A stretch of 10,188 nucleotides of DNA from the NCBI GenBank assembly GCA_964575975.1, contig CAZNTU010000204.1, positions 1-10,188 of the forward strand. The letters run 5' to 3'. This DNA is from G963674505 sp964575975. GTDB lineage: Bacteria; Desulfobacterota; Desulfobacteria; Desulfobacterales; SKZT01. The position numbers were made by a program, and so were the translations under genes. Positions 1 through 7,011 of the stretch are shown here, piece after piece; positions within the stretch are counted from its first letter, which is position 1, and each line of letters starts with the position of its first letter. Below the pieces are notes generated by a model, which searched no databases, was not told the origin of the DNA, and was given only the letters and a program-made list of their open reading frames with translations.

Positions 1-99
1 GCACGGGTCGATAAATTCGGCATGTTACCCGTTAAGTTTACAATGTCAAACTATTGATTATTCGTTCTCCGTCAGCGGGCCGCCCTGCCCCATCCTCCT
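1..99. other. Non-coding stretch downstream of the SulP gene
   Basis: No convincing gene is visible here. The stretch lies just past the stop codon of the minus-strand transporter gene. It contains a 6-base inverted repeat, ACGGGT at 3-8 and ACCCGT at 27-32, with an 18-base loop and no T-tract, so it is not a clear intrinsic terminator. The left neighbour is outside the window. Confidence 0.4.
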
Positions 100-2262
100 T
101 CACGAGCCGCCAAATCCCTTGCGCCCCATCGACAGCGGGCAATTCTTCTCCTTCTCCCCCCTGTGCGCCGAATCGTAAATCTTCGCGATCGCCTCTTTCA
201 TGGAGGGATACAGGTGGTCCTCCCCTATTCTCGCCAGAAGGTGGGTCCGTTTCAGGACCCGCAGCACGGTTTCGTTCACCCCGCTGAGCGAAATGTCGAT
301 GCCCGCGCTTCTCAACCGTTCCACCACCAGCGCAAGGGACTCCTGGCCGGAGGCGTCCATGTCGTTTATCCCTTCCGCCGCCAGAATGATATGCTTCAAA
401 TGTTTTTTCTCCCGGCGCCGCTGGCGAATCTGATCCTCCAAATAGCTGGCGTTGGCGAAAAACAGAGGGCCGTCGAACCGGACCGCGTCGATGAACGCGC
501 ACTCCCTCAAACCGTACGAAACCACGTCGTGAAGCGCCATGTCCTTGCCCAGGGACAAATCCACCACCTTGGGCCGCATGCTTTTGTATAGAAACACGGA
601 CAGCGAAAGCCCCACCCCCGCCATGATGCCCTTGTCCAAGTGGGGAGCGAAATACAAAGTCGCGACGAAGGTAATCACCGAGATGGCCCCGTCGTACCAC
701 TGTGCCCTCCACGCGTAGACGAATCCGCCGACATTCAGCAGCCCGGCCACCGCCATCATGATGATAGCCGCCAGCACCGCCCTGGGAAGGTGATAGAGCA
801 ACGGCGTGAAAAACAAGAGAGCCACCGCCACCGCAAGACTCGTGAACACTCCCGACATGCCCGAAACCGCTCCGTTTTGCAGGTTGACCGCCGAACGGGA
901 AAAGGAGCCGGCGCAAGGATATCCCTGCGTGAGCGACCCGGCCAGGTTGGCCAGCCCCTGCCCCGCCAGCTCCCGGTTCGGATCGATGCGCTGCCCCGTT
1001 TTCGCCGCCATGGCCTTGGCGATGGAAATCGCCTCCATGAACCCCAGAAGAGCAATGATCGCCGCCGACGGCAGCAACGCCAATACGGTCCGGCCGTCGG
1101 CCCGGGGGATGGAAAACGACGGAAGTCCCCGTGGGACGCCGCCCACCACCCTGCCGCCGGACGAGAGCGTCATGGCGGACGAATCCAGAACGTCCGAACC
1201 GACCCGGATTCGCCAGGTCCCTTTGATCTTCTCAAAAGAATCGAAGGCTGCGGGAATCTCGCCTTTCCGGAAAAACAGCATCTCCCCGTCGGGCTTCCTG
1301 ACGCCCGCAAGCAGAAGCCGATTGAACCGGCCCCGGCAACCGTCGGTCTTCCGTCTTTTTACGTCGATCAGATAATCGAGCTTCTCCATCTCGCTTCTCT
1401 TTTCGATGACCAGAAGCGTCAGGTCGTTCCGGATCGCATCTTTCAATTCTTCCGCGAGCAGGTCGCGCTCCCCGGTCATTTTCCGGATTTCCTCCACGGC
1501 CGAGTTGTATTCCAAGATTCGGGAGCGAATCTCGTGGTCGTGCAGGGCGTTCAGGGATGCCTTCATGTCCTTTTCGAACCCTATGGCCCAGGACAGCAGC
1601 GTAGTCGCGACAACGGCCGCCAAAACGCCGGGGATCTTCAGCGTCGTCTTTTTCAACCCGGCCATGATCGCGAACGCGAAGACTCCCATGAACAGGGTGG
1701 GCCAATGGGTATAGTGTGCCGCTTCGGAGAACACGTCGATCACGGTCCGGTAGAACCGGTCCGAGGGAGGCGCGACGACCCCCAGAAGGTTCGGAAGCTG
1801 TCCCGCCGCGATGATAATCGCCGCCGCGTTCGTGAACCCGTTGATTACCGGGTGGGACAGGAAATTGACCACGATGCCCAAATTCGACAATCCCAGAAAG
1901 AATTGGACAAGTCCCGCCATGGCCGCCAACAGCACGGCGTACCCGAGGTAGGCCTCGCTGCCCGACGCGGCCATGGGCTCCAGCGCCGCGGCGGTCAGCA
2001 GCGAGGCCACCGCGACCGGCCCCGTGGCCAACTGCCTGCTGGACCCGAACAAGGAGGCGACCGCCGGAGGCAGGAAGGCCGCGTACAGGCCGTAATAGGA
2101 CGGAAGTCCCGCCAGCTGCGCGTAGGCCATGGATTGAGGAATCAGAACCAAGGCGACCGTAAGGCCCGCGAACGCGTCCCTCTTCAAATGTCGCGGAGTG
2201 TATTTCTCGAACCACTCCAGAAAAGGAAAAAAATTCGCTATGTTTAATTTCTGGCGGAACAT
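100..2262 (-). CDS. SulP-family anion transporter with STAS domain and large internal insert
   Basis: This 720-residue inner-membrane protein belongs to the SulP (SLC26-like) family, which moves sulfate, bicarbonate or other small anions; the substrate cannot be told from sequence. The family signature is at residues 42-60 (PQSMAYAQLAGLPSYYGLY), followed by SRQLATGPVAVASLL (75-89), NGFTNAAAII (141-150) and SFSRSAVNLQNGAVSG (453-468). A STAS domain covers roughly 577-695, with NDMDASG (633-639) where family members carry the (D)SSG-type loop. The family is usually about 550-600 residues. The excess is a hydrophilic insert at about residues 228-372, between the end of one membrane segment (LLSWAIGFE) and the usual VPRGLPSFSIP motif. 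Its first half (243-305) is charged and helical, probably coiled coil, and its second half looks beta-rich. The ATG at 2262 precedes the conserved N-terminus; the next Met, at residue 45, is already inside the signature. The Shine-Dalgarno is weak. The gene appears monocistronic. Confidence 0.93.
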   Translation of the reverse strand: MFRQKLNIANFFPFLEWFEKYTPRHLKRDAFAGLTVALVLIPQSMAYAQLAGLPSYYGLYAAFLPPAVASLFGSSRQLATGPVAVASLLTAAALEPMAASGSEAYLGYAVLLAAMAGLVQFFLGLSNLGIVVNFLSHPVINGFTNAAAIIIAAGQLPNLLGVVAPPSDRFYRTVIDVFSEAAHYTHWPTLFMGVFAFAIMAGLKKTTLKIPGVLAAVVATTLLSWAIGFEKDMKASLNALHDHEIRSRILEYNSAVEEIRKMTGERDLLAEELKDAIRNDLTLLVIEKRSEMEKLDYLIDVKRRKTDGCRGRFNRLLLAGVRKPDGEMLFFRKGEIPAAFDSFEKIKGTWRIRVGSDVLDSSAMTLSSGGRVVGGVPRGLPSFSIPRADGRTVLALLPSAAIIALLGFMEAISIAKAMAAKTGQRIDPNRELAGQGLANLAGSLTQGYPCAGSFSRSAVNLQNGAVSGMSGVFTSLAVAVALLFFTPLLYHLPRAVLAAIIMMAVAGLLNVGGFVYAWRAQWYDGAISVITFVATLYFAPHLDKGIMAGVGLSLSVFLYKSMRPKVVDLSLGKDMALHDVVSYGLRECAFIDAVRFDGPLFFANASYLEDQIRQRRREKKHLKHIILAAEGINDMDASGQESLALVVERLRSAGIDISLSGVNETVLRVLKRTHLLARIGEDHLYPSMKEAIAKIYDSAHRGEKEKNCPLSMGRKGFGGS

Positions 2263-2304
2263 GGGATTCTTCGCTTTCGAAAGGTTGTTAGCGTCGCGGC
2301 CGGC

Positions 2305-2320
2305 CCGCGAGAATTCGCGG
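2305..2320 (-). other. Hairpin in the SulP leader
   Basis: A perfect 6-base-pair stem, CCGCGA (2305-2310) with TCGCGG (2315-2320), closes a four-base loop. It lies in the predicted 5' leader of the transporter mRNA, about 43 bases before the start codon, next to a further GC-rich near-palindrome (CGCGGCCGGCCCGCG, 2295-2309). It could affect translation, but no known riboswitch fold is recognised. Confidence 0.3.
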
Positions 2321-2339
2321 CAATACCTGCGAACACAGA

Positions 2340-2371
2340 GGCCGTTCGTCCAAAAGCGCCGGACGAATGCC
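2340..2371 (-). other. Stem-loop at the predicted 5' end of the SulP mRNA
   Basis: CGTTCGTCC (2343-2351) pairs with GGACGAATG (2361-2369) in a 9-base-pair stem with one G-U-type pair and a 9-base loop. GGC/GCC flanks (2340-2342 and 2369-2371) allow an alternative extension. The stem begins a few bases after the transcription start expected from the promoter at 2385-2413, so it would sit near the mRNA 5' end. It may stabilise the mRNA or be a regulator site. No T-tract follows on either strand, which argues against a terminator. Confidence 0.35.
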
Positions 2372-2384
2372 GGAAGACTTTCGA

Positions 2385-2413
2385 TTTGTAATCGATCGAA
2401 AACAGGTTGTCAA
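2385..2413 (-). promoter_or_regulatory. Sigma70-type promoter for the SulP gene
   Basis: On the minus strand a perfect -35 box TTGACA (2408-2413) is separated by exactly 17 bases from a -10-like TACAAA (2385-2390, 4 of 6 matches to TATAAT). Transcription would start near 2378, giving a leader of about 115 bases before the SulP start codon. The perfect -35 and ideal spacing in the right intergenic position make this the best promoter candidate in the window. Confidence 0.55.
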
Positions 2414-2460
2414 TATTTCGGCATTTTCTATCGAGATTAGCGTGATGCAGCCGATCACTC

Positions 2461-5400
2461 TTAAGGATGAAGTCTCTTCTCGATTTTCGATTCGGAATCC
2501 TCACTCGCGGCTTCGCGTTCGTAGGACTTGGCAATTTCCTCGAGTACTCCCCCGACGTAGGGATATTCGAAGCGCAAGCGATCCGCCCAAGCGCGGTATT
2601 TTACGGCCAGTTCGCGCTCCTGGCAGCCTCCTTCGCCCCGCCAGTGAATGCCGCGAGAGTTGTAAACGCCGATATGAAATCCCCTGCCGATTTCCGGGGA
2701 CGCTATCTCTTCCATCGTCTCGCAAACCGCTTCGCAGGGCCATAAGCCATTCTCGCCTGCTGGTGCCTTAGAGAGCAGTTGACCGAGGCAGTGGTCGCCA
2801 ATGTCGTCGCGTGCGTGTTCGCGGCAGAGGCACCGAACTTCGGCGAGCCACGCGGCGAGCGAAGCCGCGTCGATCTTTTCGTTTTCGTCGGTGCCGGGAA
2901 TCGTTTTTAGTTTGTCGAGAAGGCTATGGGCAGCCAAGGCAACCGCCTCCTGCTGCTCGGGATTCTCGATTCTCCATTCGGGCGGATCCTCTCCTTCGTC
3001 GCTCCGCCTGTAGGCGAGGGCCACTGCCTGGGCGAATAGCGCCGGAGACTGCGCGATCTGCATTTCAAGGTTCGGGATTCCGCGCTCGGAGTAATCATCA
3101 AGAGCGCCTATGAAAAGGAACTCGAGCCGGGCCATTTCATCGCGGGTAACGTCCTCGCGGCCATCGAGCGAATCCAGCGCCTCGGAAATGCAGTAGGGGT
3201 CGAATTTGAAATGGTCCGCCGGTTCGGCATCGAACGTCGCGATGTCATGCAACAGCCGCTTGAGACGTGACGTCTCGATTTCCTTGAAATCCATGTGAAC
3301 GACGTTGAAAGCCGCGCGGGGCCTTCGTGCCTCCAGAAGGCGGTCGATCAGTTCGTCCAGTTCGGCGGATGTGTGCCGCCTCCAGGTGGGAAACACATCT
3401 TTCCAGTATCCGACGCGGACATCTTCGCTATAACCTTCAAGAAGACGCCAAGTTGATGCCTGGAACGGCGCGCATACAAACAACCTCTTGCACTCTTCGG
3501 CCGACAATCCTTCAGAGGCAGCCTCCAACACTCCGGCACGCGAGTCGTCTCCGACCGCAGAAAGGAAGCCCTGCAAGCACCACTCCGCCTTTATCTGGAG
3601 GTCTCCGTCAAAGGAGAGGCAGCGCCGGATAAAATCGATCCTCAGCTCAAGGCCGCGTACGCACAAAGCCACATGATTGCCAACGATACCGGCAGCACCG
3701 CTGGCGACAAGCAATTCCTTTACACCCTCGAAACCGCGTTCGGTCCAAATCTCGGTAAACGCTTCGCGGCGCAACCCATCGATCCGTTGGGTGCGCTTCC
3801 AATAGTCGAGATCCTCCTCCTCGATCTCGTCGGCCGACCTCTCAATCCAATGTTTGGCAAAAAGCCAACCATGCCGGATGATCGGATCGCTGGGCCGAAG
3901 GCGTTCGTAGGCTTCGCGGGCGCGCTCGCGGGTCGCATCCCCAACCTTAAAGCGGTCCCCCCGTCCAGTGGGGGCGAACCGCCGGATACGCTCGCGCAAC
4001 GAGGCCTTTGCGGCTTCGCCAGCTTTCGGGGACCATTCGTCGATCAGGTCCCAGATCTTGGACTGGTCTTCTTCAAGCATGTTCCGAAGAAACTCGACAA
4101 GATTGCCAAGGGTTTTCTCGTCATGAGCAGGCCAAGCAATCATAATATCCAGAGCATTCCGGTTGAAATCGAACATCTCCTTGTACGTAACTGTCTGCCC
4201 AGCCCCGGAGGCGTCGCTGCGCCAGCGTGGTTTATAGCTGTAGAAGCCTATCCTGTGCCTCCGCTTGATCTGCTCGATGCAAATCTCCCAGCCGACATCC
4301 GGGAAACGCTTGACGAGCATCTCCAGCGTCCTGACTCTCTGCTCCACAGATGCCGCAGTCTGCGGCATCCATGATCTGAAGATGGCCTGAAGGCTGGCGT
4401 TCGGTTTATTCCTCCAGTTGTCGTCGATTTTCGGCCGGGAAAGTCGGGCGAGGATGGCCGATACGCGCGGGAGGTTCTGCGGCTTCCAGGCAAGGCACTC
4501 CAGCGCCCATAGAAGGCCCGTCCGAGACGGCGACGCTCCGAACGAGCCGCTTTCTACCGGCTTGAGAAGACCGAAGACAATGGGAGTGTCGCGCCGCAGG
4601 TCCTCTTCGACGATCTTGAGGAATTCGTCGGGCGCGGCTTCCGCGTAGCGCGGCAGGTCGTAATCGTGGGAGAGCAATTTTTCAAGCGTTAGGGGGGCCA
4701 GGAGTTTGCGGATTATAAATGCGACACGGCTTTCGATATCGATTCCCCAGCGGCTTTGGAACAGGATGTTGCCGTGGACGGACAGAATGACGAGCGTTTC
4801 GCAGATCCCATTTCGCAACGCGCCGGAGTAGGCGCGTTTCTTGCCGTACACGGCTGCGGCCCACCTATCCTTTTCCGGCAGTTCGAGCGCCGGATCGGAC
4901 TCGGAAAGGACGGTTTCTGCGGCGGTGAAAAACCGGTCGAGGTCCGCAGGCGTCACAATCCTCGCGATCGCAAAAAAGGCGTCGATCTTCGATGCGACAC
5001 CCCTGTATCTCCCGGCGGACCACACCGGGCAGTCGTCGAACAGAAGCAGACGCGCGACGTCGTCTTCGACCGTCTCGTACTTGCGGTTCGCCAAGCAGGA
5101 GACGATCTCGCGGTCCGCTTCGGACTCGGCGTGCCAAGCGCCGATCATGGCCATCGGCACTATTTTTTTTGCCGTGCTGTCATCGCGGGCCCATGCGGGG
5201 TTCCTGACAGCCGCATTCCGCGAAAGGCGGCGGCGCAAGATAGTCGGCGAACGGCCCGACTCCCTTGCAAGCCGATCAATTTCCCCCTTCTCGATTCCCA
5301 TTGCGGCGAGGGTCTTCTCGAACGCGTCGTGCCCGAGCAGGTCGAGAGCGACGTCCGCTTCCCTATCTTCCTTATCGACCGCGTTTCGGGGACGAAAAAC

Positions 5401-6375
5401 AATGCAATGAAGCCTCCGATGGGCATCGACGAGTTCGCGCTCTACGTCTTCGGAGTGGATGATCGGGATAAAAGAAACGGAGGACGCTACCAACTTCCTG
5501 AGCGTCTCCGGGGATTCGAAGACTGCGGCGAGGTCTTTGAATTGGCGGAGTTCGTCGTCATCGAACAGACAACAGAGAAAAGCGAGCGCCTCGTCCCGCG
5601 AGTCTGCGGCGACCACGAAAGGTCTGTCGCTCGGTTTGAAGAGCCACTCCCTGAATTTGCCCCGGTACGCCGCGATGGAGGGCGCGAAAATTTCAGGCGT
5701 CAGATGCGGCTCGCTGGCGTCAGCCCACCGGCGCCAAGACTGCTCCAGTGTCTCGTAACCCTCGACCGGCAGGCCGAGCTGTTCGGAAAGCCAGACTTGC
5801 GTAGGCACAGACTGCTCGAGCCACTGTTCGAGATCGCTCGCATCGAAAGCCCGGACGGCCTTCCAGTCGCCGGTCTCGTTCTTTTGTTTCTCCCAGGCGG
5901 TCTTTCCGGGCCAGTTGCGAGGCGTCACGAAGACAAAGGTGCTGTATGCACGCTCGGCGGAATCGACGGAGGCGAGCCGATTTGTGTAATCGCTATTCGC
6001 TTTGGCACCCGGATCCTGGTTGGTACCGAACTCCCAACAGGAGTACCCCTCGGGAACCCAGGGCGTGGCCGCCCCCGCTTCGATGAAACCGTCGAAACCC
6101 TTCCGCTGCGCGTTGTCGTAACCGGGAAAATCCACCCGGCGGAGGTCTTTGCCGGTCGAATTCACAAGCTTCCGCAAGAAGACAGGAAGGCGGGTACGGG
6201 CATCAATCCTGCTGTCGGCCCAGTCCTCGATCTGTCTAGCCTTGATGGCCAAGAAAACCGGAACGAATGCGCGAACCGCGACATCGTTCCCTCCGGCACG
6301 CCGAACCTTCAGATCGTGAATGTCCTCTCGGACATAGATGCCGGGATGAGTGGAGCTTTCGTCCGATTTCGCCAT
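2461..6375 (-). CDS. Giant uncharacterised protein, candidate nuclease/NTPase-like defence effector
   Basis: This gene encodes about 1304 residues from the ATG at 6375 (MAKSDESSTH). I chose that start because a GGAGGAAG ribosome site lies upstream and conserved-looking sequence begins soon after; the frame stays open to a TTG at 6522, but that extension looks unrelated. I know this type of large protein but can give no established name. Residues 60-200 form an alpha/beta domain: GFDG (93-96), VPEG-S-WEFGT (107-118) and K125 fit a diverged PD-(D/E)XK-like order of D, E, K, and FVFVTPRNWPGK (147-158) and DLEQWLEQ (181-188) follow. Residues 251-390 resemble a STAND/AAA-type region, but the place expected for Walker A reads FVVAADSRDEALAFL, with no GxxxxGK[ST]. 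A helix-turn-helix-like stretch, IDRLARESGRSPTILRRRLS, occupies 366-385. Residues 400-1220 appear mostly helical, repeat-like, and soluble. The C-terminus holds GVYNSRGIHWRGEGG (1236-1250). A DNA-targeting defence role is inferred, not shown; a regulator or scaffold remains possible. Confidence 0.85.
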   Translation of the reverse strand: MAKSDESSTHPGIYVREDIHDLKVRRAGGNDVAVRAFVPVFLAIKARQIEDWADSRIDARTRLPVFLRKLVNSTGKDLRRVDFPGYDNAQRKGFDGFIEAGAATPWVPEGYSCWEFGTNQDPGAKANSDYTNRLASVDSAERAYSTFVFVTPRNWPGKTAWEKQKNETGDWKAVRAFDASDLEQWLEQSVPTQVWLSEQLGLPVEGYETLEQSWRRWADASEPHLTPEIFAPSIAAYRGKFREWLFKPSDRPFVVAADSRDEALAFLCCLFDDDELRQFKDLAAVFESPETLRKLVASSVSFIPIIHSEDVERELVDAHRRLHCIVFRPRNAVDKEDREADVALDLLGHDAFEKTLAAMGIEKGEIDRLARESGRSPTILRRRLSRNAAVRNPAWARDDSTAKKIVPMAMIGAWHAESEADREIVSCLANRKYETVEDDVARLLLFDDCPVWSAGRYRGVASKIDAFFAIARIVTPADLDRFFTAAETVLSESDPALELPEKDRWAAAVYGKKRAYSGALRNGICETLVILSVHGNILFQSRWGIDIESRVAFIIRKLLAPLTLEKLLSHDYDLPRYAEAAPDEFLKIVEEDLRRDTPIVFGLLKPVESGSFGASPSRTGLLWALECLAWKPQNLPRVSAILARLSRPKIDDNWRNKPNASLQAIFRSWMPQTAASVEQRVRTLEMLVKRFPDVGWEICIEQIKRRHRIGFYSYKPRWRSDASGAGQTVTYKEMFDFNRNALDIMIAWPAHDEKTLGNLVEFLRNMLEEDQSKIWDLIDEWSPKAGEAAKASLRERIRRFAPTGRGDRFKVGDATRERAREAYERLRPSDPIIRHGWLFAKHWIERSADEIEEEDLDYWKRTQRIDGLRREAFTEIWTERGFEGVKELLVASGAAGIVGNHVALCVRGLELRIDFIRRCLSFDGDLQIKAEWCLQGFLSAVGDDSRAGVLEAASEGLSAEECKRLFVCAPFQASTWRLLEGYSEDVRVGYWKDVFPTWRRHTSAELDELIDRLLEARRPRAAFNVVHMDFKEIETSRLKRLLHDIATFDAEPADHFKFDPYCISEALDSLDGREDVTRDEMARLEFLFIGALDDYSERGIPNLEMQIAQSPALFAQAVALAYRRSDEGEDPPEWRIENPEQQEAVALAAHSLLDKLKTIPGTDENEKIDAASLAAWLAEVRCLCREHARDDIGDHCLGQLLSKAPAGENGLWPCEAVCETMEEIASPEIGRGFHIGVYNSRGIHWRGEGGCQERELAVKYRAWADRLRFEYPYVGGVLEEIAKSYEREAASEDSESKIEKRLHP

Positions 6376-6421
6376 TGATACCGTCTTCCTCCAGCGAAGC
6401 TGTGCAGTGTGTTTGCGCATA

Positions 6422-6450
6422 ACTTTACATGATCGATGGACCGACTGCAA
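6422..6450 (-). promoter_or_regulatory. Possible promoter of the giant gene
   Basis: On the minus strand TTGCAG (6445-6450) lies 17 bases from TAAAGT (6422-6427). The -35 match is only moderate (TTG kept) and the -10 match is 4 of 6. If real, transcription starts near 6415, downstream of the alternative TTG at 6522 and the ATG at 6471. That would support the ATG at 6375 as the start of the giant protein. Confidence 0.25.
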
Positions 6451-6453
6451 GGA

Positions 6454-6564
6454 AGGCTTTACAATTCCCATGTATGTTTGATATCCAATTTTTTCAAACA
6501 ACCGGGTTGCGGCTCGGTTCAATATCGTTTTAGCGGAGAAACGGAGAAAGAATTCGATGAGAGT
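6454..6564 (-). pseudogene. Possible relic of a GNAT acetyltransferase C-terminus
   Basis: The frame upstream of the giant gene's chosen start, in the same phase, reads FSAKT followed by ILNRAATRLFEKIGYQTYMG. This resembles the end of GNAT-family acetyltransferases, where an N-x-x-A-x-x-L-[FY]-E-K-x-G-[FY] helix is typical. A stop codon at 6565-6567 interrupts the frame upstream and no acetyl-CoA motif (Q/RxxGxG/A) is seen, so only a fragment would remain. It may instead be chance or a true N-terminal extension of the giant protein. The match is short, so confidence is low. Confidence 0.25.
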
Positions 6565-6601
6565 CTATTTCGACGCTTAATCTCATCTCGGAGGTAATCA
6601 A

Positions 6602-6811
6602 ATGACAACATTCCAACCAATTTCCGATGTAAGCCGGCGGGCCACGAATGCTCTGATCAAAGAACTTGGAATCGTCGATACGATTCGCTTCTTGAACCAG
6701 TTCAGGGCAGGCGCCGGAGACTACACGAAGGAACGGAACAAACTGTTTGAAAACATGTCCGTAAAAGACATCGTCGCCGAAATCAAAAAGCAACGGAAGG
6801 AGAACGTATAA
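6602..6811 (+). CDS. Small antitoxin-like protein of unknown function
   Basis: This 69-residue gene has a strong ribosome binding site, GGAGG at 6590-6594, seven bases before the ATG. The protein is soluble, charged and probably helical. It contains ELGIVDTIRFLNQF (21-34), AGDYTKER (38-45) and SVKDIVAEIKKQRK (53-66). I recall small bacterial proteins with the pattern ELG-vDT-RF-xQ...GDYT-eR...div-aEIK, often predicted as antitoxin-like, but I cannot attach a family name with certainty. It is divergent from the giant gene, 226 bases away, so the two could share regulation. No toxin-like gene follows: the next 249 bases are non-coding. It could be an orphan antitoxin, a remnant of a lost pair, or an accessory to the giant protein. 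Confidence 0.7.
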   Translation: MTTFQPISDVSRRATNALIKELGIVDTIRFLNQFRAGAGDYTKERNKLFENMSVKDIVAEIKKQRKENV

Positions 6812-6918
6812 TACGAATGCCATAGGCAGCCCATGCATACGGGAAAATTCCATGAATTAAAATCCCAATCATGGCTTTGAACCGCCCACCTATATGCACA
6901 CCATAAGAACCAACCAAG

Positions 6919-6959
6919 CCCGAACATTTCCAAATTGTAATGTTCGTGAAAGGTTCGGG
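6919..6959 (+). promoter_or_regulatory. Inverted repeat with two competing pairings (terminator, attenuator or operator)
   Basis: CGAACATT (6921-6928) pairs perfectly with AATGTTCG (6939-6946) across a 10-base loop. The overlapping CCCGAAC (6919-6925) also pairs perfectly with GTTCGGG (6953-6959). Both stems use the same left arm, so they exclude each other in RNA. TAATTTT follows the distal arm, giving a weak intrinsic-terminator look for the small gene. As DNA, the repeat covers the -35 area of a possible promoter with TATAGT at 6974-6979, so an operator is equally possible. Confidence 0.35.
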
Positions 6960-6983
6960 TAATTTTCCACTCCTATAGTTGCC

Positions 6984-7011
6984 CCGCCCGACCGGAAAGC
7001 GGACGGGACGG
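6984..7011 (+). terminator. GC-rich hairpin before the MoxR operon
   Basis: CCG-CCCG-a-CCG (6984-6994) pairs with CGG-a-CGGG-a-CGG (7000-7011): ten G-C pairs with one A-A mismatch and one bulged A around a GAAAG loop. The strand continues ATTGTTATTG, a poor T-tract, so termination is uncertain. It may instead be a leader structure of the operon mRNA, about 50 bases before the MoxR start. Confidence 0.35.

Noticed and set aside
640..2247. Long plus-strand open frame (535 codons) opposite the SulP gene
   Set aside because: Its translation is Arg/Gln/His/Gly-rich and low in hydrophobic cores. The opposite frame carries clear SulP motifs, so this is a G+C-driven shadow.
3673..4374. Plus-strand open frame of 233 codons inside the giant gene
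   Set aside because: The protein is Pro/Leu-rich without motifs and lies antisense to a continuous coding frame.
4756..6378. Long plus-strand open frame (540 codons) opposite the giant gene
   Set aside because: It has no recognisable motif, lacks a ribosome site and has shadow-like composition. The minus-strand frame is longer and has coherent domain structure.
2461..6522. Longer version of the giant protein starting at TTG 6522
   Set aside because: It has no ribosome site and a rare start codon, the added 49 residues look GNAT-like or unrelated, and a possible promoter lies inside the extension. The ATG at 6375 with GGAGGAAG upstream is preferred.
6807..6812. Perfect TATAAT hexamer
   Set aside because: It overlaps the end of the small gene and has no acceptable -35 at 16-18 bases upstream, so it is probably chance.
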